From contig NC_064226.1 of the NCBI RefSeq assembly GCF_023101765.2, positions 3,216,001 through 3,280,000 of the forward strand: a stretch of DNA of 64,000 nt. The letters run 5' to 3'. The position numbers were made by a program, and so were the translations under genes. Below are positions 21,896 through 33,612 of this stretch, piece by piece (the stretch's first letter is position 1; every line of letters begins with the position of its first letter). The notes below the pieces were generated by a model. That model saw only the letters and a list, made by a program, of their open reading frames with translations. It ran no database searches and had not been told where the DNA came from. This DNA is from Spodoptera frugiperda (lineage: Eukaryota > Arthropoda > Insecta > Lepidoptera > Noctuidae).

Positions 21896-22130
21896 ACACC
21901 CGAAACACCAGAGACGTTACAAGTGCGTTGCCGGCCTTTTGGGGGTTAGGAATTTAAGGGTTATTGGGAATTCGGGGATTAGGAAGATTGGGAAGAGGGG
22001 TAATTGGGCCTCCGGTAACCTCAGTCACTTAACGAAACTGAATGCAAGCGTTTTTTCACGTCGGTTTTCTGTGAGGCCGTACCACTCCGGTCGAGCCGGC
22101 CCATTCACGCTGAAGCATGGCTCTTCTACA
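21896..22130 (+). mobile_element. Family X repeat, 5'-truncated
   Basis: Starts at acacccgaaacaccagagac, has the complete middle (ggggttaggaatttaaggg, ggggattaggaagattggg) and end block (gagccggcccattcacgc, gaagcatggctctt). A 98-codon frame through it is an artefact. Confidence 0.8.
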
Positions 22131-23077
22131 ATTAATGTGTGTATAAATAAATATATTTCTATGGCAACAATAAAACTAAACAAAACATTTCATAATGATA
22201 TCACAAACACGGTCTTAACAACTTTAATAGCATAATTTTCATTAACAATTACGTACATATAAAATTCATTTAAAATGATGTCATGATTCCAACGTACGAT
22301 ATATATTATGTTAGGTACAAGTACATTGACTATGTAATAAAATGTAATAATGTATGTGTACAATTATTTATTTAATGTTATTTTAATAAACAATTTTTAA
22401 CATTAATTTAAATTGTTTATGTTTAATCACCATGATTAAGCTAATAAATTATACAACTTACTAACTTATTTTTAATTTTATTGTTAAAAGAACATACACG
22501 GTTGCACCCACTCTGCTCGGTTATATTTTATTGTAACGTGATGTTTTATAACCTATTTGACCTTCCTCTATAAATGGACTATCCAACACAAAAAGAAGTT
22601 TTCAAATCAAAGAAACAAACAAACTCTTCAGTTTTATATTAAGTACAGAAGTGCCTACAGATATTATGATAGTTATAATAGTTTTTCTTATTATAATTTT
22701 AACAGAAATTATAATAACATATTATTTAAATTATGGCTTCTGTAAATTACGACAACTATTATTTAGTAATTTTAAATAATTAAATATTAAGATAATAGAA
22801 TTTACTGTCATCGTTAATTATAGTTTTTACATTGAATCCTTTTTTACAACACTCTGTGTTAACAATAAAATAATAATTAATAATATAATTTAATCTGTAA
22901 TAAAGTGATAAAATGTGCATTTATTTGTAATTAAAATTAATACAATAGACGTACATTAAACATAAATAACATGTCTTATACAGGAATCAGTTGATCTTAA
23001 GAAAATAAAAAAGTTGTTTCTATATTTTTATAACAACTTATGTGAATTTAGTATATCTTAACATACTAAATTCACTT
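22131..23077. other. Very AT-rich sequence without recognisable gene
   Basis: Among the most AT-rich parts of the window, with many ATTTA and TTAAT runs. Frame 22557-22745 is tyrosine/asparagine-rich low-complexity translation and is rejected. Confidence 0.55.
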
Positions 23078-23240
23078 AAAATAACGGTTTCCTCACGCAA
23101 GTACTCGTATATTGAGAAAAGCTCTACTAGTTTTGAATCACAGAAGGACTCTCTCAGTAGGCTGCGCGACGTCGTGTCGTCGCGTCTATGCATGCTCCTC
23201 ATGATGAAGAGTCCCTCTGTCCCTCTTCACAAATTAAGAC
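23078..23240. repeat. Possible dispersed repeat fragment, GC-richer
   Basis: The block cctcacgcaagtactcgtat, agctctactagttttgaatc, cgcgacgtcgtgtcgtcgcg and atgaagagtccctctgtccc stands out from its surroundings in GC content and resembles a lepidopteran interspersed repeat, but only one copy is in this window. Confidence 0.35.
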
Positions 23241-23713
23241 AAGAAGATGGATTTGGAATTTGAAATATTATTTATTTACTTGACCTTAAAGATGATTCTC
23301 GTGTATTTAATTGTGAAACTGACAAGACAACACGGAATACAATTTAGCCTCAAGCTAAAAATAAATAGAACTTCTAGTATTTATGTCTTCATTGAAGAAT
23401 TCATCCGAATTATATATTCAAAAACATTTTATTGTATATAAATAATGAAAAAAATGCTTAGTATTATAATAGTAGATACTATAAAATACCTATTAGCATT
23501 TTGATTGAAAAACGTCACGAGGATTTCCGTTCTTTAATATGCATTCGTTGACATTGAAAAAGTTGGTATTTCCAATACATTTTAGGTTTATTATTAATAT
23601 TTCACCGTTTCACCTTGAATTTAGAACAAATTATGTCATAATTGTATATTTTCAACCGACGTACCTTTTTGGGTAGGTGTAGGTATATAAAGATAATGTG
23701 TACAATCTCCGGT

Positions 23714-23824
23714 CTGTAAGTAAACTAAAAATTAGAGGTTGGATAATTTAATTATAATTAAATCCGTCCGTATAATTTAATTATAATTAAATTATCCAAC
23801 CTCAAATTTTTAGTTTACTTACAG
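23714..23824. repeat. Near-perfect palindrome (hairpin MITE candidate)
   Basis: The left arm ctgtaagtaaactaaaaatt and right arm aatttttagtttacttacag are complementary, and pairing continues through ggataatttaattataatta for about 48 bp per arm with a short ccgtccgtata loop. The loop sequence itself pairs again with 23838-23870. Confidence 0.7.
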
Positions 23825-23943
23825 TATAAAAAACTATAATAATTTAATTCTAATTAAATTATACGTACGGTACGTTTTCGGGATTAATAGTACCTAGTGT
23901 TGTGCTCAGGATATTAAAGTACGATTATACCAAGTTTTATAGC

Positions 23944-24105
23944 AGCGAGGGCTGGGCAAAACCAATGTGTAGCGGGTTCAATTCCTAGACGGAGCAACAG
24001 TTTGTGTGATTTAAAAGATTTTGTTGTTTTGGGTCTGGGTGTCATGTGTTTTTCAACGCACCCACGATACAGGAGAAAATTCTAGTGTTGGGCAGCGATA
24101 TTTTT
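23944..24105 (+). mobile_element. SINE-B (tRNA-derived), diverged
   Basis: Head gtgtagcgggttcaattcc followed by gacggagcaac, body ttgggtctgggtgtcatgtg, end gcacccacgatacaggagaa. The gggttcaattcc is a B-box. Other copies are at 29731-29903, 42418-42585 and 57294-57447. A frame at 24046-24288 starts in this tail and is not a gene. Confidence 0.75.
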
Positions 24106-24905
24106 AAAGAAGAAAGAAAGAAAAGAAATATTGCTTACAAACAGAAAGATTATATTACTGTTTACATTAATCACTTACTAAGTGCAACTCAATTACCTCA
24201 GCTTTATCTTATTAATCACATAAAATATCCTTTGTATCCGTTAGCATTAGAGGCTAAATATGACGCACTAATTCTCTCATTCATATGACTTCTAAACTGA
24301 CTTAAATAACCTCTAAACGCTGACCTTGGAGCGAGATTACCAAAAAATATGCGTAGGTATTGAAAGAGGAAAAAGTTTAAACGAACGAATATAATTTATC
24401 TGAACTCTTTCCTAGAATCTTTAAAAAGGACCAAAGAGCTTATAAGATCCTTCTTTAAGTCATGTGTCATAATTTTCAGTCTTTCTTTTTTTGAATCCTT
24501 ACCATCCATGTCTGTCAAAGTGACATTCGACTTTTGTTGAAATGACGTCATCGTAGTGCAATATGGCCGACTGTTTTAAGATTCGAAAATAGAAACTTTT
24601 ATTCCTTTTTTGCTTTTGGTTTTAGTTTACTGATTTATGATTTGGGTTATCTACCCAAGGAAACGTAACATTTACGTTCGCTTATTTGAATATATATTTT
24701 ATTAAAATATTGTATACCTACCTATATTTTTTAAAAATATATAACTTTATTGCACTTTTTAAGCTGCAGTCTCTATAAATTAGAGATAACAATTCGAACC
24801 TGTTTTATTCTGTAGAAATTTAGATAGAGGTACTCGATAGTCGCATTGAATTGCGTCCAAAGGAGACTAAAGTAAATTCTGAAATCGAACATTCTGAAAT
24901 TAATT
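24106..24905. other. No gene; one palindromic CRE-like site
   Basis: tgacgtca lies at 24543-24550. No open frame or repeat is supported; the rest is AT-rich. Confidence 0.45.
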
Positions 24906-25034
24906 GAGCCCTCGGTGACTTCACTCACACAACGAAACACAACTCAAGCGTTGTTTCACGCCGGTTTTCTGCGAGACCGTGGTATCACTCCGGTTGAGCC
25001 GGCCCATTCGTGGCGAAGCATGGCGCTCCCACAT
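24906..25034 (+). mobile_element. Family X repeat, 3' part only
   Basis: Contains gtgacttcactcacacaacg, caagcgttgtttcacgccgg and gagccggcccattcgtgg; everything before the ggtgacttcactcac block is missing. Confidence 0.75.
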
Positions 25035-25533
25035 TTGAAAATAATATTTGGTTCAGGCGGTTAGCTTCTGAGTTACGACTTTCTCCCATCATTTCCTTAG
25101 GCGTTTTATGATAATAATTAATAGTGATGCGTAATGTTTCATTCAGAAGCCATAGCGAATTAGAAAATAGATGATTATCAAGAGTTTCTATTGAACTATG
25201 CGTTCTTTGAAAGAAATTCTGATGAGCTTTCGACCCATTCAATGTGATGTCAATTAATTTATTTTATATATGATTTGTGTTATATGTTTCTTTGTTTATC
25301 TTTTGTTTTATTCTTTAATAAAATGTATTCAAATATTTATCTTTTATAGCTGTTTTATTTTATAGCTTTATTATTCCCATTTGATAAGAGGTGATTTGTT
25401 TTGCATTAAATTTAAACTGTAAATAATTTAAAAGCAATATTTTATGGGAGCTTTTTAGGTACTCATACATTAGCAGTGTTTTTTTTTCTCCACTGCAAAT
25501 GCAACCTAATGTAACAGAAACTAATATACAACA
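25035..25533. other. No gene seen
   Basis: The minus-strand frame 24985-25242 overlaps the family X copy and then runs through AT-rich DNA; rejected. Confidence 0.5.
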
Positions 25534-25757
25534 AGACTGCCTCGTTGGCCACGTAGCCTGCAATTCCCGGGTCGGACGAAGTATAGCTGGGCTTTTTTCG
25601 GTTTTTCGAAAATATGCCCGATATATAGCAATAGGCTCACCACCTATAATGTGGGACTTAAAACATGGCTTGTGAAAAGTGGGTGTACATTGTACAGTGG
25701 CGTTACGTGCCATAATATGCACCTCTGCCTACCCCTTCGGAGATAAAAGACGTGACG
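25534..25757 (+). mobile_element. SINE-A with head and body deletions
   Basis: Starts agactgcctcgttggccacg, keeps attcccgggtcggacg, lacks the tctcagtagtagcacggagt segment, and ends gcctaccccttcggagataa. A 120-codon minus-strand frame here is a SINE artefact. Confidence 0.8.
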
Positions 25758-26204
25758 ATAAAAATTAATATACAAATTGAAAAGTTTAAGACCATTAAAC
25801 AGACGACCTTAAACCCAATGCACTTAAATGGGTTAACTTACATCCAATAAAAAGTTCCCAGAATCAATTACATGCAAACAGAACTCAAAAACAAGGCATT
25901 ACAAAAAGCTTTCTAAAATCCGCTTCGAAGGTTCAAAAACAAAGAATTGAAAGGTCTAATCCGAAACCGGAATTCCCAAACTTTTTAAGAATCAACAACA
26001 AAAATACGAAATCACCAAAAAGGGTGCCTAAGAATCCTGATTAGGCACTTCCGGCGGTTATTTAAAAACTAAAAATAAAAAGGAAAGGTCGCGAGGACTG
26101 TTATGAGTCAGCTTAGAGGTGACTCGGGACCAAATTGGCGATGGGATGCGGATGCAATGGGTATAATGTCAAACGTACAAAAGCACACTTCGCACTAATA
26201 TTAT
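25758..26204. other. No gene seen
   Basis: Contains a GC-richer 26085-26160 patch (ggtcgcgaggactgttatga, gtgactcgggaccaaattgg) of unknown origin. Confidence 0.4.
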
Positions 26205-26395
26205 AAATGGGAAAGTTTGTTTGTTTGGATGTTTGGATATTTGTCCGTCAATCACGCTGAAACTATTGAACAGATTTGGTATACAGAGCAGCTCATAATC
26301 TATGAGCTGACTTGGGTGATAGGATATTGTTCATTCACGGAAACACGGACGAAGCTGACAGAAGCTTAGTAATAATACCAGTTTTTGAAAGATTT
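26205..26395 (+). mobile_element. Interspersed repeat R-B
   Basis: Reads ctaatattataaatgggaaa, gtttgtttggatgtttgga, ccgtcaatcacgctgaaac, tgggtgataggatattg. The complementary form is at 52676-52868 and 57894-58027. The repeat is widespread in Lepidoptera; class not assigned. Confidence 0.55.
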
Positions 26396-27148
26396 TTGTC
26401 TTTAAAACGGAATAATAAAGTTAACAATCAATTAAAGGATATTTGACGTTAGGGGGCAAGCTTGGGACGTAAAGATCCACAAGCCACCAGGCTGGATTAT
26501 TACGACACCAAAACGCAAAACTGGTGCAGATGATACGCAAAGGTCTTGACGTGCAGATTTTTTGTCGGTGATCGAGTACAGTCGCAATAGTGACCGCCAT
26601 GCAACGGGTTTTTGGTCATTCGACCCTCCTAGGGCATAGTTGGGCAAAGTTTTATTGGCTTTTCGAAAATTCTCAATTAATATATGTCTGGAATTGTGCT
26701 CGGGTAATATTGTACTTTAGAAATTCTTAGTAAAAACTTTAATAATTCCCATTTACCATATAGGCAAAATTTATTCCTATAGACACAGATACATCTAGAC
26801 AACATTTATTTATTTCTGTACATAAGAATATTTACTATCTACCTTTCGGCTTGTTAGCCATTGACGAGCTTGCATATAAGGAATTAAAAATAAATTGTAC
26901 AGATATTTATAATCGCCAAGTAACTGGTACCTATTGATGAATATTCATGCAGTTTTTATAACATGACATATATTTTTGTAAATACATTTTAAGTCATTTA
27001 TTATACCTACAACCTGTTTGTGATAGAAAGTCTATTTTTTGCTCATAATTAGTTCTCGATTACATATCGATGACAGATAGACTGACACGCACTTTAAAAT
27101 TGAATTCGGGATGCATAATTAATCGCTTTGATATTAACTCATTAATAA
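26396..27148. other. No gene; unidentified GC-richer block
   Basis: 26440-26650 is GC-richer than its neighbours and open on the minus strand for 71 codons with no recognised domain. It may be an old transposon fragment. The rest is AT-rich. Confidence 0.4.
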
Positions 27149-27423
27149 GACTGCCTTGTTGATCGAGTGTTTGCAATTGCGACTGCTGGGCAAGGGGTCT
27201 CAGGTTCCGTGTCGGGCAAAATATTACTAGGCTTGTTTCAGTTTTTCGAAAGATTTCTCAGTACTAGCACGGAGTCTGGAATTATGCCCGGTATATGGCA
27301 ATAGGCTCACCTCTTTACACGGGACTTATGACACAAATAGTGAAAAATGAGTGTACTTTGTATATTGTACATTGCGTGTACTGTGCACTTCTGCCTACTC
27401 CTTCGCGGATAAAAGACGTGATG
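27149..27423 (+). mobile_element. SINE-A, full structure
   Basis: Starts agactgccttgttgatcgag, contains gggcaaggggtctcaggttc, ttctcagtactagcacggag, cggtatatggcaataggctc and ends ctactccttcgcggataaaa. It retains the most complete body of any copy in the window. Confidence 0.88.
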
Positions 27424-28464
27424 TCGATGTCATTAATAAGTAAAATTATTAATTCAACAGGTACTACGTTTAGTTCATCTTGTCCGCCAAATGTGCGAAA
27501 TATCTCATGCGGTTGATATTTTCACAATAATATTTTTAATGAGATTGGGGGCAAATGCGCTGACCTGTTGGTAAGTGGCACCTGCTACACCAGAGGAGTT
27601 AGAAGTGCGATGTTAGCCTTTTACTGGAGTGCCCTAAATTTATACTTCTAACTTCACATTTTTGATCTACCTACCACCGTTTTTAACCGACTTCAAAAGT
27701 AGAAGAAGGTTAAAGTCGGGGTTTTTTTAATGCAATTCATAGAAAATTATTTAGCACCAAACATCATAAGAGCTGACTGTCTAAAAATAAATTGCAAATT
27801 GTAGCTGCAGGTACTTTTTATTTAAAATATAGATTCATTTGACCACATAACCATCTAGACATGATAATATTATAATAACCCCATAACTGACCAACCTCAA
27901 CCCGCACCAAGAAGCAAGAAGAAATCAAATCCACTTAGCCCACCAACCAATTACTCCCATCAACATCATATCAACTACAGACAGCTACAGCAGCGTCGAC
28001 AGCTGAACATAAGTCAATTACTCCAACACATTCAAATTAAATGATAGCCATCATGATTTTATGGGGACTATGACGTAATAATACCACGAGAATTTTGCCC
28101 AGTAGTGGGAAAATAGTAGACTTTCACCCGATCAGTTATCGATCGTGGATTCGTGGGCAAAGTTATATCATTGGACATGCGTACACACGTGGTATATGCG
28201 TAGACTTTTACTGATGGTGTTTATGGGAGATTTCTCTTATGGTGTTGTGGTGTTTCTTTTTCTATGAGATAGTCTTGTTGGTCCAATACTTTTAGTGTAT
28301 TAATTCTTAATTCAACGATATTTGATATGAAATCTATCTGTTTAATCAGATATGTTTCTGTTATTTAATAGAACCTATCTACAAGAGTTTATAAGTATGA
28401 AGTTCGATAGTTTATCGAAAGAAATAAATACATTTTATTTTTCAACTTTTGAATTAGTACGCCA
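27424..28464. other. No gene; short aaccgactt-type repeat
   Basis: 27672-27725 has ttaaccgacttcaaaagtag and gaaggttaaagtcggggt, part of a common lepidopteran repeat also seen in parts at 38334 and 48352-48530. The remainder has no supported feature. Confidence 0.4.
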
Positions 28465-28740
28465 TTTTTTTATGGTATAAGTTGGTAAACGAACAGTTGG
28501 ATTACCTGAAGGTAAGTAACCGCCGCCGCCCATGGATACCCGAAAAACCAGAGGCGTTACAAGTGCGTTACCGGTCTTTTTGGTGTTAGGTATTTGAGGA
28601 TTGTTTGATTTGGGGATTCGAGTATTATTGCTGTGTTGCGTTGTGCCAGGTGCCCATCTGACACAATGCAAGCGTTATTTCACGTGTATCATTACGATCG
28701 AGCCGGCCTATTCTTGCCGAAACATGGCTCTTCCACACTT
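28465..28740 (+). mobile_element. Family X repeat, nearly complete but diverged
   Basis: Begins tttttttatggtataagttg, keeps cccatggatacccgaaaaac, has a partly rearranged middle (gtattattgctgtgttgcg), and ends gagccggcctattcttgcc then gaaacatggctcttccac. Confidence 0.8.
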
Positions 28741-29130
28741 AAATGGCTATATCACTCAATCAAAGAAAGAAAATACGTATAATTTCAACGCCTTTTAATT
28801 GTAACTAAAATTATTCTTATGAGCACTCTAGGCTTCATTGCATTGGTCGTTGATTATTAATATATTTTTAATTAAAGGGAACATTTATAGCCTGGACCAG
28901 TTTGTACCAGTAATTCATGTCAAACACGACGGGTAATAAACTTCAGATAACTTGATAGTTACCTATCATCTATATTATGCCAGCTTGAATCTATTGACAT
29001 CTATATTTACATTTTTATAGCTGGAGTTTTGCATTTTTAAATTTCTACCCATAGTGGCTCCAGCCGTTATATTTATACAGGCTGCAGCCACTCCTGCAGT
29101 AGACCTCAAGTGTTTCATACATACGTACAT
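28741..29130. other. AT-rich sequence without recognisable gene
   Basis: No repeat or frame supported. Confidence 0.5.
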
Positions 29131-29345
29131 AACATCACGCCTGTCTCCCATGGGGGTAGGCAGAGACATTTTTCTCAGTAGTAATAGCACGGAGTCTGGA
29201 AATGTGCCCGGTATATGGCAATAGGCTCACCCCCTATTACATGGGACTTAAAGCATAGATTATGAAAAGTTGGTGAATATTGTATAGTGCCATAATGTAC
29301 ATTGTACACCTCTACCTACCCCTTCGGGGATAGAAGGCGTGACGA
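29131..29345 (+). mobile_element. SINE-A fold-back pair
   Basis: 29131-29165 is the SINE tail on the minus strand (catcacgcctgtctcccatg). It is joined directly to a plus-strand SINE body and tail (from ttctcagtagtaatagcacg at 29171 to ccccttcggggatagaaggc). The head is absent. The same kind of inverted join occurs at 54131-54442. Confidence 0.75.
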
Positions 29346-29730
29346 TATATAATATATAATAATAATAAATATTTCAATATTATTAGTATAGAAATAACGT
29401 AAGAAACAAAGAACAATAAGATATATTTCATCAAGAAGCGCAGCCTGGCAATCTTTGATGCTACGCAATTCGCTCCTGGCTATTTGAGCACTACCTAGGC
29501 TCTGAAGTAGGCAGGTCTAACAGGTGCGCCATTGAATTTCGTTGCACCCACATTAAAATTATTGGTATGTGCTATTAAAATTTAGTATTAATGTTTAACG
29601 TGAACATTTTCTACAGGTCAAGAGTTTTAAAATGACTTTGTTATATTATTGTCTACTAGTAATTGTTATTACGACTAATTAATCTGAAGCAAATATCAGA
29701 AAAAATATATACCAAGTTTACTCCACATCA
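29346..29730. other. No gene seen
   Basis: 29440-29560 is slightly GC-richer (ctggctatttgagcactacc) and unidentified. Confidence 0.4.
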
Positions 29731-29903
29731 GGTTTTTCTCCTGGGCTGTTTGTGCGTTTACAAACATACGGTTACATACACATCACACCCAGACCCGAAA
29801 CAACAACTTGTGGATCACACAAAGACTTGCTCCGTACGGGAATCAAACCCACTACACTTTACGCGGCAGCCGGTTGCCCAGCCACCGCGCCAACCGAGCA
29901 GTC
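29731..29903 (-). mobile_element. SINE-B, well preserved
   Basis: On the minus strand: gactgctcggttggcgcggt, ctgggcaaccggctgccgcg, gttgatccacaag-type spacer, and a caggagaaaaacc end. The gattcccgtacggagcaag head-to-body junction is intact. Confidence 0.82.
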
Positions 29904-30329
29904 AAAAGTTACTTTTAAAGTCACTTTCATTGATTGGTACTAATTGGTGCTACGATTTGAATTGATTTGAAGCAAACTTCATATAATTTCTAAACTTGGA
30001 CAATACTTGCACATAGTGCATTTAAAAGACAACACATTCACTACTATTTCAATCAATCTTCTCAGGAAAAGCCTTAAATGCCATATAGAAGCTAAGTACC
30101 CAGTCTCTCCCATGTATGTATCTAGTAGAAATAAATCAGTCAGGATCAATACTTATTAGGCAATTACTACAAGTAAGCGAGTTTGTCATAAATAACATGG
30201 AATCTATTCGACAGTCTCAGTGTGAATACATTTGTAATCTAATTGATTTCCAACCTACTGAGAGCATGACCTCTTTAGCCTTTGCCACTTCTGTTAAATG
30301 TGCATTCATGTGTTATGAATATCATCTAA
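29904..30329. other. Unrecognised sequence with an open frame, next to mariner
   Basis: A plus-strand frame from 30116 runs past 30330 into the mariner end. Its region before the insertion has near-normal amino-acid composition (for example NMESIRQSQCEYICNLID) but no domain that I recognise. It could be an old transposon or gene fragment, or chance. Confidence 0.25.
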
Positions 30330-31247
30330 TAAAGGGTTTTTCAACAAGAACTTTGTTTTTAATTAGAGCAACACCAAGAACGTGGCAGTTTTTGACATTT
30401 AATTTTTGGCGGTATTCGTAGTAGGTGCTTTGGCAATTGCTATAATGAATTCAATTTCGCTCAAAAATTGCATTAAAGTAATTCAAATTCACTATGAAAA
30501 TGGTCGTTCTCTTAAAGTTACATTTCGTAAAATTCGTGATATTTTCGGGCAACATAACCGTCCTTCTGAGACCGCTATCAAGAGTTTGGTCGGGAAATTT
30601 GAGTCGACAGGCTCAGTACAAAATGTGCCAGCAACAACACGTGTTCGGCCGGGGCGTTCAACAGAAAACATCGCTGCCGTGAGCCACAGTGTTGAAGAAG
30701 ACCAAAAGTTATCAATTTCACGACGTTCTCAACAATTGGGGTTATCCAAAAGCACAACATGGCGAATTTTGCGAAAGGATTTGGCTTTGAAGCTTTACAA
30801 GATTCAACTGGTGCAGGAATTGAAGCTGACCGACCATTCAAATCGCCGTAGATTTGCTCAGAACAACCTGCTGGTTTTTCTCAAAAAAACATTTTTTCAG
30901 ACGAAGCACATTTTCATTTGTCAGGGTATGTCAATAAGCAAAATTGCCGCATTTGGGCTTCTGAAAATCCTAAAGCAATTATTGAGAAGCCTTTGCATGC
31001 TCAACGTGTCACTGTGTGGTGTGCTATGTGGTCTGGAGGTGAGATAGTTGGGAAAGTGATTAAAATTTTTGATGTAAGAATCAGCATCTGTCAGCTTGGT
31101 CCTGGTGGATATTTGTCAGATATCATTTTTTATTCATAATTGCCAAACTTTTCTCTTTTTAATACAATAAAATTTTTATTCATTTTCCACCAAATTCTTT
31201 ATTTTATTTTGTTTTAAAAAACAAAGTTCTTGCTGAAATACCCTGTA
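30330..31247 (+). mobile_element. Tc1/mariner transposon relic, 914 bp
   Basis: The body is 30332-31245, between TA dinucleotides. The left end aagggtttttcaacaagaac and the reverse complement of the right end (cagggtatttcagcaagaac) match at most positions and continue for about 30 bp. Full-length relatives are near 1.3 kb, so roughly a third is missing, mainly the 3' half of the transposase. Confidence 0.88.
30445..31138 (+). pseudogene. Tc1/mariner transposase pseudogene
   Basis: Starts at ATG 30445 (upstream codons in frame are not conserved). The N-terminal paired-type helix-turn-helix region is recognisable (IQIHYENGRS, RDIFGQHNRPS, then RRSQQLGLSKSTTWRIL and VQELKLTDHSNRRRFA). Around 30870-30900 the frame shifts; the catalytic-core start continues in another frame with FSDEAHFHLSGYVNKQNC and RVTVWCAMWSGG, giving the first catalytic aspartate. 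The second and third acidic positions and the C-terminus are absent. Not functional as it stands. Confidence 0.85.
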
Positions 31248-31384
31248 CGTCTGTTTTAATATTCTGAAGTACATACGTAGCTATATAGTAACTGATCGTC
31301 ATTTTGATTATTGTAATCTATAACATGCTGTAGGTACTGTACTGAAATCTAAAGAACCCCCAAAATAAGATTAATAGTCACTTA

Positions 31385-31550
31385 TCTATACATATAAAAA
31401 TCAAATGCTGTTTGTAAGTCTCACTAAAACTCAAAAACGACTGGGTCAATATGGCTAATTTTCATCTTAAACTATTTGTCCTCCAAAGAAGGTTTAAAAG
31501 GTGAGAAAATAAATTTATTCTGCCGATACAAAGTTTACCGAGTCAGCTAG
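31385..31550 (+). mobile_element. Helitron-like non-autonomous element, 166 bp
   Basis: Begins tctatacatataaaaatc and ends gagtcagctag, between A (31384) and T (31551): the TC...CTAG / A-T insertion pattern of Helitrons. It matches 38436-38590 in order and both ends. No helicase is encoded. Confidence 0.5.
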
Positions 31551-32191
31551 TTAAAAATATTTTTATTGGTCTTTAAAATCTCTCAATTCAAAGGTACGGT
31601 ACTATAAACAATTTTAATTTAATATTTTATTCCTAGCAAAATAGATTCACGGTGATAACACCTCCCTTACCCTTTTAGGAAAGGAGACATGGTGCTATTA
31701 TCTATAATTTAATTCATATTTCCCTCAACTTAACTCCAAAAGAGAAACCAATCAACAAGTAAAAACTTACAAAACACAGAAACAAAAATATTTCCCTCTC
31801 ATTTTCATACACGGCAGCTACTTATAGCTAAGTTCATTGGGAGCCGGCAGCCTTGTAGGACGAAAGTGCGTTGTGCACCGTCGGCGGAATGCTAGCCAGG
31901 CTACTTTCATCTCAAACCTTGAAGCAGCCACAATCGCCCGAATCTCTTGGAAGTATCCGATCCTTAATATACGCCCTTTTAGCACTACGCCCGCCATTTC
32001 CGTGGCAGTTTAGAAGTATTGGTAGGACACGAATGTATTTTGTGGACAATTTTGAGCGTAGGTTTCTCTTGTATATAGATTTGTGGCTGGAAATTGTAGT
32101 TTAGTGATGTATGTATTGAGTTGTTGGTTAAGCCAATTATAAGTATGGATTATATTATTGTTTTTCGGTCTATAAAAAGGGTTTTCAATCA
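31551..32191. other. No gene; GC-richer block with a short frame
   Basis: 31830-32040 is GC-richer and open for 77 codons (31871-32104) with no recognised domain. The preceding part is AT-rich. Confidence 0.35.
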
Positions 32192-32290
32192 TCATCATCA
32201 GCCGGAAGAGTCCCTTAGTCCTCCACGTAGAACGACAAGCTGCCACCTGCATCCACTGGCTTCCTGCGACTCTGTCGATGTCAATGTTGA
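32192..32290. mobile_element. LINE-derived repeat fragment
   Basis: Contains atcatcatcatcagccggaa, ccttagtcctccacgtagaa, cgacaagctgccacctgcat and ttcctgcgactctgtcgatg, the order found in a widespread lepidopteran RTE-type repeat, with an internal deletion. Confidence 0.5.
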
Positions 32291-33455
32291 TTTCAATACT
32301 TAAATACTATTATTAGCTTTAAATTCATAGTTATCTATCATTTTTGATTACATATAAAATGTTATTATTTAACTAACGTTTTATACTCATTTCGTACTTT
32401 CAGTGTCATTTAAATTAGTTGCGAGTGGGTGTCACTGCACAGGGCATAGTTCAAGCCACATCGATACCCTATATAATTGAATTAAATTAGCACTGTAGAT
32501 TAAATGAGCAGTGCAAATTATTATATTCAATATTCAAATTCTGCACTATTTGCCTCAAGAGAATTAACGGGAATTCCTCTTAACCAAAAACTGCCCAAAA
32601 GAATATAAAGAATAAGACCTACACACATAGATAAAAAGTTATTATATACATACGTATAATCGTAGGTACCTTCATACCTTGTTATGACTAATTTAATTCT
32701 CTCATATTACGTTTTAAGTAAAATTGTATCCAATTATAGGTCTGTGATATAATGTCGACTATTTCCGTGAAAGTTTTAACTACAAGCCAATTATTAATGA
32801 ATGAATATGTTTATCTTAAGGCCCTTCGAGACAAGATAACTTTCCAATAGTTCGGGAAAGTTTTAAAGTTGAACAACATATTTAACTTTTTTAAATTTCA
32901 CTTAATTTTCCTTAACTAAAAATTGTTATATGGTGTGAATGGAATTTGTATGAGTACCTTTTTATATCAGCATTTAATATTTTTCTTAACATCACAGATT
33001 GTACTTCTTACTCTCGTTATACTTTCTCAATTGTATCGGTAGCATGCTTCTTTAGATAATTTAAAAAATGTTTAAAGATAGATCCGATAAGTTAAACGAT
33101 AAACCCAGTAAATACAATGAAATTGTAAACAAAATAAATATATCAGACAAAATAGTGGAACGTATTCAGTCACACGGTACTAGAAATTTGAATGTGAGGG
33201 CACATTTCAAGGCGAAATCTACGGCTTAAATATGCGGAAATAGGCTCGGCATTTAAGTGAACCTTATTTATAGCTCCCACATCAATAAATCATTAATAAA
33301 AACCATATCAGAAGCAATCTAACTACAAAGATGTTGTATTAAACATTTACATGCTCACAGCTAACCTTAAACTTAATAACTTGTAATTACATCAATTACC
33401 AATGTATTGATCGTACATAATCATATATTTATTGGATAAAAACATTTTGCTTCAG
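32291..33455. other. AT-rich sequence without recognisable gene
   Basis: No repeat family or frame supported. Confidence 0.5.
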
Positions 33456-33612
33456 GCGCAACCGCAGAACATACAAACGAGAAGACAATTGATTACGTAG
33501 CGGCAACGCCTCCAACGCGTGCGAAACCGAAAAAAATGGTCCACGCCAAGCGTGAAGAAGATACAGAAAGAGACAAAAGGATACCAGAAAGCAATGTAAA
33601 CGAAAAGGATAG
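33456..33612 (+). other. Candidate internal exon (or part of a CpG-rich promoter region)
   Basis: A pyrimidine-rich acceptor (ttttgcttcag) ends at 33455 and a donor-like ag/gtaacg begins at 33613. Between them one frame is open for about 52 residues and is rich in K, E, R and T (for example KREEDTERDKR). The minus strand is also open here (96 and 113 codons), as expected for CpG-rich DNA poor in TA stops, so coding is not established. No domain is recognised. Confidence 0.3.
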
